The notes beneath the pieces are model-generated. The model had not been told where the DNA came from. It searched no databases and worked only from the letters and a program-made list of their open reading frames with translations. Both the position numbers and the translations under genes were made by a program. Shown piece after piece: positions 1-7,064 of a DNA stretch of 29,667 bases. Every line of letters begins with the position of its first letter. The first letter of the stretch is position 1. Origin of the DNA: an archaeon (GTDB taxonomy: Archaea; Halobacteriota; Syntropharchaeia; Alkanophagales; Methanospirareceae); the NCBI GenBank assembly GCA_030019325.1, contig JASEFB010000009.1, positions 1 to 29,667 on the forward strand, in the 5' to 3' direction.

Positions 1-104
1 AGGGATTCAAATTACTTTTTGGAGTCTGCTTGGAATAAAAGTGTTAGCTACTGAAGGACGAGGATAAAAAGTTCAAGATACAATGCTGGAAGGCGAATAC
101 GGAA

Positions 105-812
105 TTGAAACCTGAATTCACAAGAGGAACACATGAGAATTATTCGGTAGATGTGAGGAAGTTCAAAAAGGAAGGGGAATTCAAGAAAGACTGTTTAATC
201 CCATTTCTGCTCTTAAAACCCCTCTTCTTTGGTGCTGGTGGGTATGTGAGCGAAAGTATGAGTGCATTTTCTCTTAAAGAGATGATGGAAAATGCGATGT
301 ATGTCGTGTCTCCGAGGGCGATGGCAACGAAGAGGATCTATGGCGGTGGGGGCAGGGAACATTCACTCGTTTCGATCAAAGGTATTTCCAATCTGAGAGT
401 ACATGTGGATTCGGGTGAAGGACTGAGAAGTGAGGTTGCGAGATTATTGAATAATGCAATCACTTCTTATGTGATACAGGCGATAGAATCCGATAGGATA
501 GACCAAGTTGAGGAGATAGAAAACCCGATAAGAACCCTTGGAGCTATATCAAGAGATGTAGAAGGTGATTGGAAGATACGATTGGAGAATGGTGAGCGAA
601 CAAATGCGCTTGATTATTTAAATTCGACCTATATCGCTGCGATAGAGGATTTGTTTGAAGAAAGGGAGCAATCCAGTTGGGATGTTTACGCATTGAGGAC
701 ATTTAAAGAACTATATGAAAAGCTCGACCAGGGTTTGTTCGAAGACCAGTTCGTGTTCGGGAAAATCGAATGGCTGATGAAAATTTTAGGGAGGAATGTA
801 AAGAAAAATTAG
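105..812 (+). CDS. Pup ligase/Dop-like (PafA family) protein, N-terminally incomplete
   Basis: Resembles the central and C-terminal part of the Pup ligase PafA / Pup deamidase Dop family (glutamine-synthetase-like fold, which joins or removes the small modifier Pup on lysines). Visible landmarks are GTHENY at residues 8-13 (family: GxHENY), SPRA near 69, the stretch NLRVHVDSGEGLRSE at 98-112 matching the family's RLHVIxGDxNxxE, then a helix with ITSYVIQAIE, and ENPIRTLGAISRD matching the family's domain that ends in KxRLL (here KIEWLMKIL). The family's N-terminal metal-binding ExE strand and HPEYSTPE segment are absent: in this frame the reading runs back to stops at 45-47 (TAG) and 36-38 (TAA). 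The loop normally containing NTRDEPHA is also shortened. The start is TTG and is uncertain; matching sequence (KIQCWKAN) continues upstream of it. It is either a 5'-disrupted pseudogene or a divergent short family. The homology is recalled from family motifs, not searched. Confidence 0.6.
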   Translation: MKPEFTRGTHENYSVDVRKFKKEGEFKKDCLIPFLLLKPLFFGAGGYVSESMSAFSLKEMMENAMYVVSPRAMATKRIYGGGGREHSLVSIKGISNLRVHVDSGEGLRSEVARLLNNAITSYVIQAIESDRIDQVEEIENPIRTLGAISRDVEGDWKIRLENGERTNALDYLNSTYIAAIEDLFEEREQSSWDVYALRTFKELYEKLDQGLFEDQFVFGKIEWLMKILGRNVKKN

Positions 813-838
813 CTGAACAACTCCAAAAATTATGTTAG
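770..838 (+). CDS. 22-codon ORF overlapping the Pup-ligase-like gene, in frame with the next ORF
   Basis: ATG at 770 opens a 22-codon frame (MADENFREECKEKL...) that ends at TAG 836-838 and overlaps the last 43 nt of the gene before it. The same frame reopens at once and continues without a stop to 1126. The amphipathic Lys/Glu-rich composition is like a normal protein N-terminus, so the two pieces may be one gene interrupted by TAG (mutation, sequencing error or recoding). Confidence 0.3.
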   Translation: MADENFREECKEKLAEQLQKLC

Positions 839-844
839 GAAGAT

Positions 845-1126
845 TTGGAAGTCATTGAGATCGATCCGTCATCTAATTGCTTAGAAATCCGATATACCGC
901 CTACTATATTGGAAGTAAACAGTACCCCGAAGTTCATTTAAAAACTCTTTTGATTTACTATGACAATAGGGGTGCCGATATACGTGATCCAGATGTGTTT
1001 GACAAAATTGTGGAGGAGGCAAGACGAGGTTTAGGAGATAAATACAGAAATTGCAAAAAAAAGAGACTCAATCATTTTGCTACCCTTTTTAAAGAAGCGC
1101 TCGATCAGGAATTTGGTAAACGGTAA
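845..1126 (+). CDS. small protein of unknown function (93 aa)
   Basis: I do not recognise this 93-residue protein. It is predicted soluble: an N-terminal half rich in beta-type residues (EIRYTAYYIGS, HLKTLLIYYDN) and a C-terminal half of charged helix (IVEEARRGLG, LFKEALDQEFGKR). The only near start is TTG at 845, just after TAG 836-838; an SD-like GGAAG lies directly upstream. The frame has coding-like sequence upstream of that TAG back to ATG 770, so the true N-terminus may lie there. It sits between the Pup-ligase-like gene and another small gene 9 nt downstream, so all three are probably co-transcribed. Its possible role as a partner or substrate of the upstream ligase-like protein is speculation from position only. 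Confidence 0.5.
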   Translation: MEVIEIDPSSNCLEIRYTAYYIGSKQYPEVHLKTLLIYYDNRGADIRDPDVFDKIVEEARRGLGDKYRNCKKKRLNHFATLFKEALDQEFGKR

Positions 1127-1135
1127 TGATTAAGA

Positions 1136-1516
1136 ATGGATGAAGTAAACCTTATGGAACTGACGAAGCATATCATGAGGTTACAGAAGGAGATTTATAG
1201 GGGGTTTGTAGACTCTGGGTGGGTGAATCCTCATAAAGGAACATTATTAGCCGATTGTCTGGATTATTGTCTGTATCTTGTGCTCGACCTGATAAAGGGA
1301 AGAGGAGGAGACAAAACTCAAGCACTACTGGATCAATTTATGAGATGCGAAGCGTACTGTAAAAAAGAAGGTGATAGATTACATGCCGATTTTTTCGCTA
1401 CCCTCCAACAACTGATATCCTCAAAGTACAATATCTCCATGTTAAGGGGGAAAGCTATTGAAAGAGAAGAGTTTAAGAAGAGTTGGAAACGAACACGAGA
1501 GGAACTTGGGATATGA
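1136..1516 (+). CDS. hypothetical helical protein (126 aa)
   Basis: Unrecognised soluble protein, mostly alpha-helical by composition, with five cysteines (DCLDYCLYL near residues 40-48, RCEAYCKK near 69-76) and no arrangement typical of a zinc ribbon. ATG at 1136 follows the previous stop by 9 nt, consistent with an operon. Its stop overlaps the ATG of a further small frame (ATGA at 1513-1516), a translational-coupling arrangement. Nothing in the sequence identifies a function. Confidence 0.55.
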   Translation: MDEVNLMELTKHIMRLQKEIYRGFVDSGWVNPHKGTLLADCLDYCLYLVLDLIKGRGGDKTQALLDQFMRCEAYCKKEGDRLHADFFATLQQLISSKYNISMLRGKAIEREEFKKSWKRTREELGI

Positions 1517-1698
1517 AAGGCGAAAGTCGCGGGCTCATGATCCAGGTCAGACATCGGTTCTCCCGTTTCCTGGGCTTTAAATTAACTGCCCCTACAGGGA
1601 AAGAGTACCTGAAAGGAACCGAAGAGAAGATATCCCCTTATTTATTACTCTTTCTTTGTCAAAAGCATAAAACTAATTACCCTTGGAGGTCCAGGTGA
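1513..1698 (+). CDS. possible 61-aa small protein coupled at both ends
   Basis: ATG at 1513 overlaps the preceding stop (ATGA), and the TGA at 1696-1698 overlaps the ATG of the trans-sulfuration gene (TGATG). The product is basic with a hydrophobic patch (SPYLLLFLC, about residues 42-50) and has no recognised family. The double overlap is the main support; the sequence could also be non-coding leader of the next gene, so this is tentative. Confidence 0.25.
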   Translation: MKGESRGLMIQVRHRFSRFLGFKLTAPTGKEYLKGTEEKISPYLLLFLCQKHKTNYPWRSR

Positions 1699-2879
1699 TG
1701 AAAAAGGAGATGAAAGTTGGTACTCTGTGTGTTCATGCTGGAGAAGCACCTGATCCTCTGTACGGAGCGCATACAACGCCTCTCTATCAAACATCTACCT
1801 TCGTATTTGAGAGCGCTGAGCAGGCAGCAGCACGGTTTGGTGGTAAAGAGGGAGGATATACGTATATCCGCGTCGCGCCAAACACGCCCACGCACGCCGT
1901 TTTTGTGCAGAAGATGGCTGCTCTGGAAGGGGGTGAGACGGGTCAAACCTTCTCTTCTGGCATGGCTGCAATAGCCGCTATTGCCCTTTCCCAGTTAGAA
2001 AAGGGGGATCATCTCGTATCAAACGATGTGGTCTACAGCTCCACGTATAGCTTGTTCTCCTCAATTCTAACCAAATTCGGCATAGAGGTCAGTTTCGTCG
2101 ATACCTCTGATCTCGAAGAAGTGAAGAAGAACGTAAAGAAAAATACGAAACTGGTCTTCTTAGAGACGCCCGCAAACCCCACCATGACCATCTGTGATAT
2201 TGCAGAGATATCGAAAATGGCCAGGGAGATCGGTGCTCTTTCCGTTGTCGACAACACCTTTGCAACACCCTACTTTCAGAGACCGTTACAATTAGGCGCG
2301 GACGTCGTTCTTCATAGCGGTACCAAATACATTGGCGGCCATGCCGATCTTTTAGGAGGCGTGGTTATCGGAAGAAGAGGATTTGTGAAGAGCATGAGGT
2401 CTGTGGTCAATAATATGGGAGCGACATTGGGCCCACATGAAGCGTGGTTGTGTATCAGGGGTTTGAAGACACTGCATCTGAGAATGGAACAGCACGCTCG
2501 CAATGCGATGGAGGTCGCTCAGTTCCTGGAGGCCCATCCGAAAATCGAGTGGGTCAGATATCCTGGATTGCCAAGCCATCCGCAGCACGAAATTGCAAAG
2601 AAGCAGATGAGCGGTTTTAGTGGTATGATCTCGTTTGGAATTAAGGGTGGCATAGAAGCTGGACGCAAACTCATGAACCGCGTTGAGCTCTGTTCTCTTG
2701 CGGTGAGCCTCGGTTCTGTTGATACCTTGATTCAACATCCCGCATCGATGACCCACGCGAGTGTATCCAGAGAAGTGAGGATGAAGGTAGGGATAACCGA
2801 TGACATGGTGAGGCTATCGGTAGGCGTAGAAGATTCAGAAGACATAATAGCAGATCTAGACCAGGCTTTAAACTGGTAA
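1698..2879 (+). CDS. trans-sulfuration family PLP enzyme (cystathionine gamma-synthase/lyase or methionine gamma-lyase-like)
   Basis: Cys/Met-metabolism PLP-dependent enzyme of the MetB/MetC/MGL fold, about 393 residues, the usual family length. The Schiff-base lysine is K210 in HSGTKYIGGHAD; the PLP-phosphate loop SSGMAAI and the substrate segment ETPANPT are present. The motif normally written YxYxRxGNPT is here YTYIRVAPNTPT, about two residues longer, as in one subgroup of the family. Members act as cystathionine gamma-synthase, gamma-lyase, O-acetylhomoserine sulfhydrylase or methionine gamma-lyase, and sequence alone does not settle which. ATG 1698 is chosen over TTG 1683 because GGAGGT at 1685-1690 sits 7 nt upstream. 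Confidence 0.9.
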   Translation: MKKEMKVGTLCVHAGEAPDPLYGAHTTPLYQTSTFVFESAEQAAARFGGKEGGYTYIRVAPNTPTHAVFVQKMAALEGGETGQTFSSGMAAIAAIALSQLEKGDHLVSNDVVYSSTYSLFSSILTKFGIEVSFVDTSDLEEVKKNVKKNTKLVFLETPANPTMTICDIAEISKMAREIGALSVVDNTFATPYFQRPLQLGADVVLHSGTKYIGGHADLLGGVVIGRRGFVKSMRSVVNNMGATLGPHEAWLCIRGLKTLHLRMEQHARNAMEVAQFLEAHPKIEWVRYPGLPSHPQHEIAKKQMSGFSGMISFGIKGGIEAGRKLMNRVELCSLAVSLGSVDTLIQHPASMTHASVSREVRMKVGITDDMVRLSVGVEDSEDIIADLDQALNW

Positions 2880-2891
2880 GACAGGTGTCCT

Positions 2892-3071
2892 GTGCGGGAA
2901 GTGATCGCATTCAAATCATCAAACTCTGAGGACAAAAGAACCCTAAACGCAGCTCTTTCATGGGGTTCTGTAGTGGGGTTTATCTTTGGGATGATGAAGG
3001 GCATGATCAACCTGATCCTCAATGAATCACCATGGACATCGCTGCTCGATTTACTGATGGGCACTGGCTAG
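2892..3071 (+). CDS. 59-aa predicted membrane protein
   Basis: A short frame with GTG start at 2892, 12 nt after the PLP enzyme stop, with an AGGTG ribosome-binding-like sequence just upstream. The product has a charged N-terminus (SSNSEDKR), a hydrophobic central segment at about residues 21-43 (ALSWGSVVGF, IFGMMKGMINLIL) and a hydrophobic tail (LLDLLMG). This looks like a genuine single-pass membrane peptide, perhaps in an operon with the enzyme. No family recognised. Confidence 0.45.
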   Translation: MREVIAFKSSNSEDKRTLNAALSWGSVVGFIFGMMKGMINLILNESPWTSLLDLLMGTG

Positions 3072-3264
3072 GCTAGCAGATCAGCTTCATTTTCAGCTCC
3101 CCCGTGCCAAATTGGGCAGACCGTATTTTGGTTTGGTTAATAACCATTTCATCGGGCATATTTTCCACCTCTACCACTGACACGCAAATCAAACCATTTA
3201 ATTTCTATCTCTTTGGTGATTGCTACATCTTTGTCAAGTGCAGGGTGGTAAGAAGAGGCTAAAC
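3072..3264. other. intergenic region with a doubtful 36-codon frame
   Basis: The minus strand holds a short frame from GTG 3183 to TAG 3073 (VSVVEVENMPDEMV... ending KMKLIC) whose stop lies 1 nt from the stop of the plus-strand 59-aa gene. It could be a degenerate gene end. No SD, RNA gene or repeat is visible elsewhere here. Confidence 0.25.
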
Positions 3265-3590
3265 TTACTCATCGACTTTTTCCATAAACTCTTTCCATAG
3301 CCGTGGAAGTATCTCTGCGGCTTTTCCTCTGAGTGAGACCGTGACATAAGGAGTTAAAACCGTTTCGTCCCTATTTATTTCTATGACCCTCGCGCCTTTC
3401 TTCAGCTTCAGCTTGTGTTCCACGGGGGACCGGCCCTGGAAGCCAATTTCCTCGCTACCGGATTCTCCCACATTGATCCCTTGCCCCTGAAGATAGGCAC
3501 GCCACTCTCCGCCGATATACCTGCACCGGTGAGGACAACAATATGCAACTCCCTATCCGGGATGACATTGAGCCTTTCAAGGAGCTCCAT
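3265..3590 (-). pseudogene. Sir2-family NAD-dependent deacylase, internally deleted and frameshifted
   Basis: Sirtuins remove acyl groups from lysine using NAD. Here the N-terminal NAD-binding part is recognisable from ATG 3590 (VVLTGAGISAESGVP, then FRGKGSMWE), reading to about 3430. A second frame, ending at 3265, carries only the C-terminal end (KKGARVIEINRDETVLTP, then YVTVSLRGKAAEILPRL). The middle, roughly 140-150 residues including the catalytic His and zinc-binding cysteines, is missing, and the two ends are in different frames. A functional sirtuin is about 245 residues; about 100 remain. It lies 33 nt from the 3' end of tRNA-Leu. Confidence 0.85.
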
Positions 3591-3622
3591 TTTGGATATT
3601 CGAGTTTTTATAACCGATAAAA

Positions 3623-3709
3623 TGGTGCGGGGGGAGGGATTTGAACCCACGAATCCCTACGGAACAGGATCTTAAGTCCTGCGCCTTTGTCCTGCTCGGC
3701 CACCCCCGC
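3623..3709 (-). tRNA. tRNA-Leu (anticodon UAA)
   Basis: Class II tRNA of about 84 nt plus an encoded CCA (3623-3625). The acceptor arm GCGGGGG (5' end at 3709) pairs with CCCCCGC at 3627-3633; the D-arm starts TGGCCGAGC; the anticodon stem CAGGA/TCCTG flanks loop CTTAAGA with anticodon TAA; a long variable arm and GGTTCAAATCC T-arm follow. It decodes UUA/UUG leucine codons. An AT-rich box, CTTTTATTG on the minus strand near 3724-3732, is a possible promoter. Confidence 0.95.
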
Positions 3710-3794
3710 AAAGCTAAACGCTCAATAAAAGTTAGATTCAGATACCTATTAATATTAATCAAACATCGCAGCCCCGAAGAATTTGGGTCGTCCT

Positions 3795-4859
3795 TCAATA
3801 TATAATGCTCTCAAGCGAATCTTCCCGGAGTGCATCCTTTATTTCTCGTGCTATTCTCCTGCCGGTACTCATCGGCTCGTGGTAAAGGAGGTGGGAATAG
3901 GGAGAGCCATTGATGTAAAGATTGGTACCTGCGACAATTCTGGCTGAGATTTCGAAGACGATAAATTCCAGATCTTCAGTGCAGATCGTTTCGAGACAGA
4001 ATGGTCCTATCAGACCCGGACTGAACAGCTCTTTGGAAACTTTGACTATGCGCTCGCCCATTTTCAAGATCTGAGGTAAGAGAGATTCCCTCGCTACGAC
4101 CGGTATATTGCCAGTAACCACAAAGGATGGCTCTGGAGGGCAGTCCTGTAAAATAGTAGCGAGCCTTGAGATCCCATCAATGTTGGACTCATACCGGATG
4201 TCCATGCTGAGCAGCTCCACCCGATCCTTCAGGGGTGAATAGAAATAATGGGGGTAGAACCGGGTTCCTATTACAAACTCCTGGATGGTAAATCGCTCCT
4301 TATCTCGTAGATTCAGCTTCTCGAACTTCCGCTCAAACTCTTCAGGATTACTCGCGATAAAATAGCCCTTCCCTCCCTTAGCACCGGGAAATTTGACGAG
4401 TACCAATCTATCTATCTCGTCTGGAGTTTTGAACTCTTCAGGAAGTCGTAAATCGGCCTGAGCCAACCATTTCCGCTCCTTTTCACGATCCGATTCCCAC
4501 TCCAGGACCATTCTGTTTCCAAACAGAGGAACTGAGAGTTCTGTTTCAATCCTTTTCGGTGACAGATATTCCACAAAGGAACCGTGCGGGATGAGGATGA
4601 CAGTTCGTTCTCTCAGGTTCTTCAGAAACTTCTCTTCCAGGAATTGGTTGTAAGTTTCAACAATGAGGAGTTCATCAGCCACTCCGAACTGCTGGTAGAC
4701 CTCTTCAACACCTCGTTTACAGATCACCAGATTTTTGAACTCCTCATCTCGCGCTCCTTTGAGTATCTGGAGTGCGGTATGACTCCCCATGGTAGCGAGG
4801 GTTATCTCGTCCTTGGCATAGCCCTCCAAAATGTGATGAATTTCGCTTCTCGGGATCAT
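3795..4859 (-). CDS. purP: FAICAR synthetase PurP (Pyrococcus-type)
   Basis: 5-formaminoimidazole-4-carboxamide ribonucleotide synthetase, the archaeal ATP- and formate-dependent enzyme making FAICAR from AICAR in purine synthesis (ATP-grasp fold, cytosolic). The 354 residues are full length. Landmarks: ATMGSHTALQILKGA near the N-terminus, the glycine-rich loop FPGAKGGKGYF near 153-163, YPHYFYSPLKDRVELLSMD, GNIPVVARESLLP, and SPYSHLLYHEPMSTGRR near the C-terminus. The GAKGGKGYF and YPHYFYS motifs match the subgroup containing the Pyrococcus furiosus enzyme. Its ATG lies 1 nt after the stop of the neighbouring purP, so the two are translated from one transcript. Confidence 0.93.
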   Translation of the reverse strand: MIPRSEIHHILEGYAKDEITLATMGSHTALQILKGARDEEFKNLVICKRGVEEVYQQFGVADELLIVETYNQFLEEKFLKNLRERTVILIPHGSFVEYLSPKRIETELSVPLFGNRMVLEWESDREKERKWLAQADLRLPEEFKTPDEIDRLVLVKFPGAKGGKGYFIASNPEEFERKFEKLNLRDKERFTIQEFVIGTRFYPHYFYSPLKDRVELLSMDIRYESNIDGISRLATILQDCPPEPSFVVTGNIPVVARESLLPQILKMGERIVKVSKELFSPGLIGPFCLETICTEDLEFIVFEISARIVAGTNLYINGSPYSHLLYHEPMSTGRRIAREIKDALREDSLESIIY

Positions 4860-4860
4860 A

Positions 4861-5988
4861 TTATGTAACCGTCTCTTCTAATCGGTTCAGTTGAATGGCT
4901 TTCCGGATTTCCATAGCCACCCTCGTCCCTACCGAAAGTGACTCCCCGTAGAGGTATCCCGGATAGGGTGTAAAACGGGTTCCAGGAGAGCCCTGCACTC
5001 GCAGGGAGATGTCAAAAACGACCGCTTTTTCCTCCGGAGGGCCGGGAATGAACGTGGACTGTAATGCAAAGGGACCGATAATTCCAGGCGGATACACCTC
5101 CTTAGCAACTCGGACAAATTTCTCGCCCAGCGCGAATATCTGCTCTAAAAGGGATTCCTTTACCGTACATGCGATATGTCCCGCCTCGATAGCTTTGACA
5201 TCAATGTACTTCAATGCTTCTAACTGCTGTGATGCCGGGAGGCGAAGAATGCCATCGAGATTTGTCTGTCGCCGGGTATCAATTCCCAACAGTTCCAGCC
5301 GCTCATCTAAACGGGAGTAGAAGTAATTGAAGTTAAACTGCGCTCCTATAACGAATTCCTCGATGACCGCTTTCTTAAGCCCTTCCTCCGTTATTTTTCC
5401 CTCACGAAGCATCTGCTCTGAATTTTTGTAGAACTCCGCGGGAGAAGAGGCGAAGAAAAATGCACGTTCGTATTTCCGTTGCGCCTCTGGTGCTTTAACC
5501 AGAGCCAGGCAGTCTATCTCTTCAGGACTTGTGTATACCCTGGGATAGGGAATCCCTCCTTTCTCCATCAGATAATACTGGTTCTTCTCAGCATCTCGTT
5601 CCTCTGCCCGAAGCATACTTCTCGACCCGAATAAGGGCAGAAGAAATTCATCTTCGATACGGTCAAAGCCCACGTAGACCTCAAAAGAGCGGTGAGGGAT
5701 AAAAACAACGTTATTTTCACGCATCTGCCTCTGTACCCTCTCTTTGGTTATATCTGAAAATTTATCAAGGATAATGGTCTGGTCCACTATCCCGAGGGAA
5801 TGTTCCGTCCGATAGTAGCGGTCATACGTTTTCTCCCTGCCCTTCTGGCACACCACCAGTGTTCTGAAGCCCAGGTCCTTCGCTCCGCGACATATATCCA
5901 GTGCGGAATGTGATCCCAGGACACCGATGGTTACCTCATCCCTATTATAGTCCCTTAAAATCCCTCTGATCTCTTCTCGTGTGATCAT
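4861..5988 (-). CDS. purP: FAICAR synthetase PurP (Methanocaldococcus-type paralogue)
   Basis: Second PurP, 375 residues, first in the two-gene operon. It opens MITREEIRGILRDYN and carries VLGSHSALDICRGAK, FNFNYFYSRLDERLELLGID, RLPASQQLEAL, TVKESLLEQIF and YPPGIIGPFALQ, characteristic of the Methanocaldococcus-type branch. Where the other copy has GAKGGKGYF this one has PEAQRKYERAFFF, as in its own branch. ATG 5988 is preferred over GTG 5997 because it aligns with the paralogue's start. A TATA-like box at 6020-6028 lies 32-40 nt upstream. Whether both copies make FAICAR or one has a related role is unknown. Confidence 0.92.
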   Translation of the reverse strand: MITREEIRGILRDYNRDEVTIGVLGSHSALDICRGAKDLGFRTLVVCQKGREKTYDRYYRTEHSLGIVDQTIILDKFSDITKERVQRQMRENNVVFIPHRSFEVYVGFDRIEDEFLLPLFGSRSMLRAEERDAEKNQYYLMEKGGIPYPRVYTSPEEIDCLALVKAPEAQRKYERAFFFASSPAEFYKNSEQMLREGKITEEGLKKAVIEEFVIGAQFNFNYFYSRLDERLELLGIDTRRQTNLDGILRLPASQQLEALKYIDVKAIEAGHIACTVKESLLEQIFALGEKFVRVAKEVYPPGIIGPFALQSTFIPGPPEEKAVVFDISLRVQGSPGTRFTPYPGYLYGESLSVGTRVAMEIRKAIQLNRLEETVT

Positions 5989-6019
5989 GAGAAACACTGT
6001 GTTTTTATTAGTCCATTAA

Positions 6020-6028
6020 TTTTATAAA
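6020..6028 (-). promoter_or_regulatory. TATA-like box of the purP operon
   Basis: TTTATAAAA on the minus strand, 32-40 nt before the ATG at 5988, in an AT-rich gap; position and sequence fit an archaeal TATA element. Confidence 0.5.
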
Positions 6029-6160
6029 CATTAGGTATTAGTAGTAAGGAGAAGAGCTTCATCAAAGATGGCAAAGAATACGCTCAACCACATTGATGCT
6101 ACGAACAGGGATGGTGTGGAGGAAGTTTCTAAGCACTGGTTTTTAAGGGAATAACGTAAA

Positions 6161-6880
6161 ATGGAGAGACCACTGGTCTTCATAAATGCCGCAATGAGCG
6201 CGGATGGAAAGATATCAACGGTAAAAGGAGAACAGACGCGAATAAGTGGTAAGGAAGATCTTGATAGGGTCGATTCACTAAGGGCGGAATGCGATGCAAT
6301 AATGGTTGGTATCGGCACGGTTTTAGCTGATAACCCTTCTTTAACAGTAAAATCGAAAAAGAGGCGGGAAGAAAGGAAAATGGCGGGAGAAGATGAAAAT
6401 CCACTTCGAGTCGTGGTGGACAGCATGGCGAGAACGCCCGTTGATTCAGAGCTACTGAATAAAGGCGAAGGCAAACGAATGATTGCGGTTTCTGAGCGAG
6501 CGATTATAGAGGATATGGCCAAATTGGGAAAGAAAGCGGAGATTTTGATCTGTGGCGTTGGAGAAGTGGACCTGAAGAAACTTCTTTATGAGTTATGGCT
6601 ACGCGGTGTGCGCAGATTGATGGTAGAAGGGGGTGCAACACTTAACTGGTCTTTGATTTCGCAAGGGCTCGTAGACGAGCTATATACGTATGTAGGCAAT
6701 ATGATTATAGGCGGCGAAACCGCACCGACACTGGTCGGTGGTAAAGGGTTTGAGGATGAAGCGGCAATAGTAAAGCTGGAGCTCTTAGATGGCGAGAAGC
6801 TTGACGAGGGTGCTTTGCTGCGGTGGCGTGTTCTTAATAAAGGAGGTGATGTGGCGAAAGAAGGGTCAAGAGGAATTTAA
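6161..6880 (+). CDS. arfC: 2,5-diamino-6-ribosylamino-4(3H)-pyrimidinone 5'-phosphate reductase
   Basis: Archaeal RibD-C/dihydrofolate-reductase-like enzyme that reduces the ribosyl side chain of the pyrimidinone intermediate with NAD(P)H in riboflavin synthesis; the pathway also supplies F420 precursors. Its 239 residues are typical. Family landmarks: FINAAMSADGKIST at the N-terminus, RAECDAIMVGIGTVLADNPSL near 47-65, LRVVVDS, and the nucleotide-binding RRLMVEGGATLNWSLI followed by VDELYTYVGNMIIGG. ATG 6161 matches the usual MxRPxVFxNxA start. A 28-codon frame from ATG 6068 to TAA 6154 lies just upstream, 6 nt before this ATG; it could be a leader peptide or chance. The 3' end overlaps a small zinc-ribbon gene by 32 nt. 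Confidence 0.9.
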   Translation: MERPLVFINAAMSADGKISTVKGEQTRISGKEDLDRVDSLRAECDAIMVGIGTVLADNPSLTVKSKKRREERKMAGEDENPLRVVVDSMARTPVDSELLNKGEGKRMIAVSERAIIEDMAKLGKKAEILICGVGEVDLKKLLYELWLRGVRRLMVEGGATLNWSLISQGLVDELYTYVGNMIIGGETAPTLVGGKGFEDEAAIVKLELLDGEKLDEGALLRWRVLNKGGDVAKEGSRGI

Positions 6881-7010
6881 CTACCTGCTGCAGTGTCCAT
6901 ATTGTGGGGTCGAACAAGAATCACACGTTTTCTTCAAGAAAAGACCGTACCGATTGAAATGCAACAACTGTGAGAAGAGTATTCTGATAGAGAAGCTTGC
7001 GGCAAAATAA
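6849..7010 (+). CDS. small zinc-ribbon protein (53 aa)
   Basis: A 53-residue protein with two CxxC knuckles (CPYC at about 16-19 and CNNC at about 38-41), so a single zinc ribbon, probably binding nucleic acid or protein. It overlaps the last 32 nt of the riboflavin-pathway reductase. A very strong Shine-Dalgarno sequence, AAAGGAGGTG at 6839-6848, abuts the ATG at 6849; the spacing is shorter than usual, but no alternative start follows in frame. Co-expression with the reductase is likely. Confidence 0.65.
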   Translation: MWRKKGQEEFNYLLQCPYCGVEQESHVFFKKRPYRLKCNNCEKSILIEKLAAK

Positions 7011-7064
7011 CATTTCATGCTTAGAATAATGTAAAATGCCTCAACATGCTCTGCCTCGCCTCGA

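Noticed and set aside
3748..3759. ATTAATATTAAT palindrome between tRNA-Leu and purP
   Set aside because: Too short and AT-rich to distinguish from chance; no binding site can be assigned.
4861..5988. Possible loss of function in this purP because GAKGGKGYF is missing
   Set aside because: The Methanocaldococcus-type branch naturally has the PxAxRKxERxFFF form, so this is a subfamily difference rather than damage.
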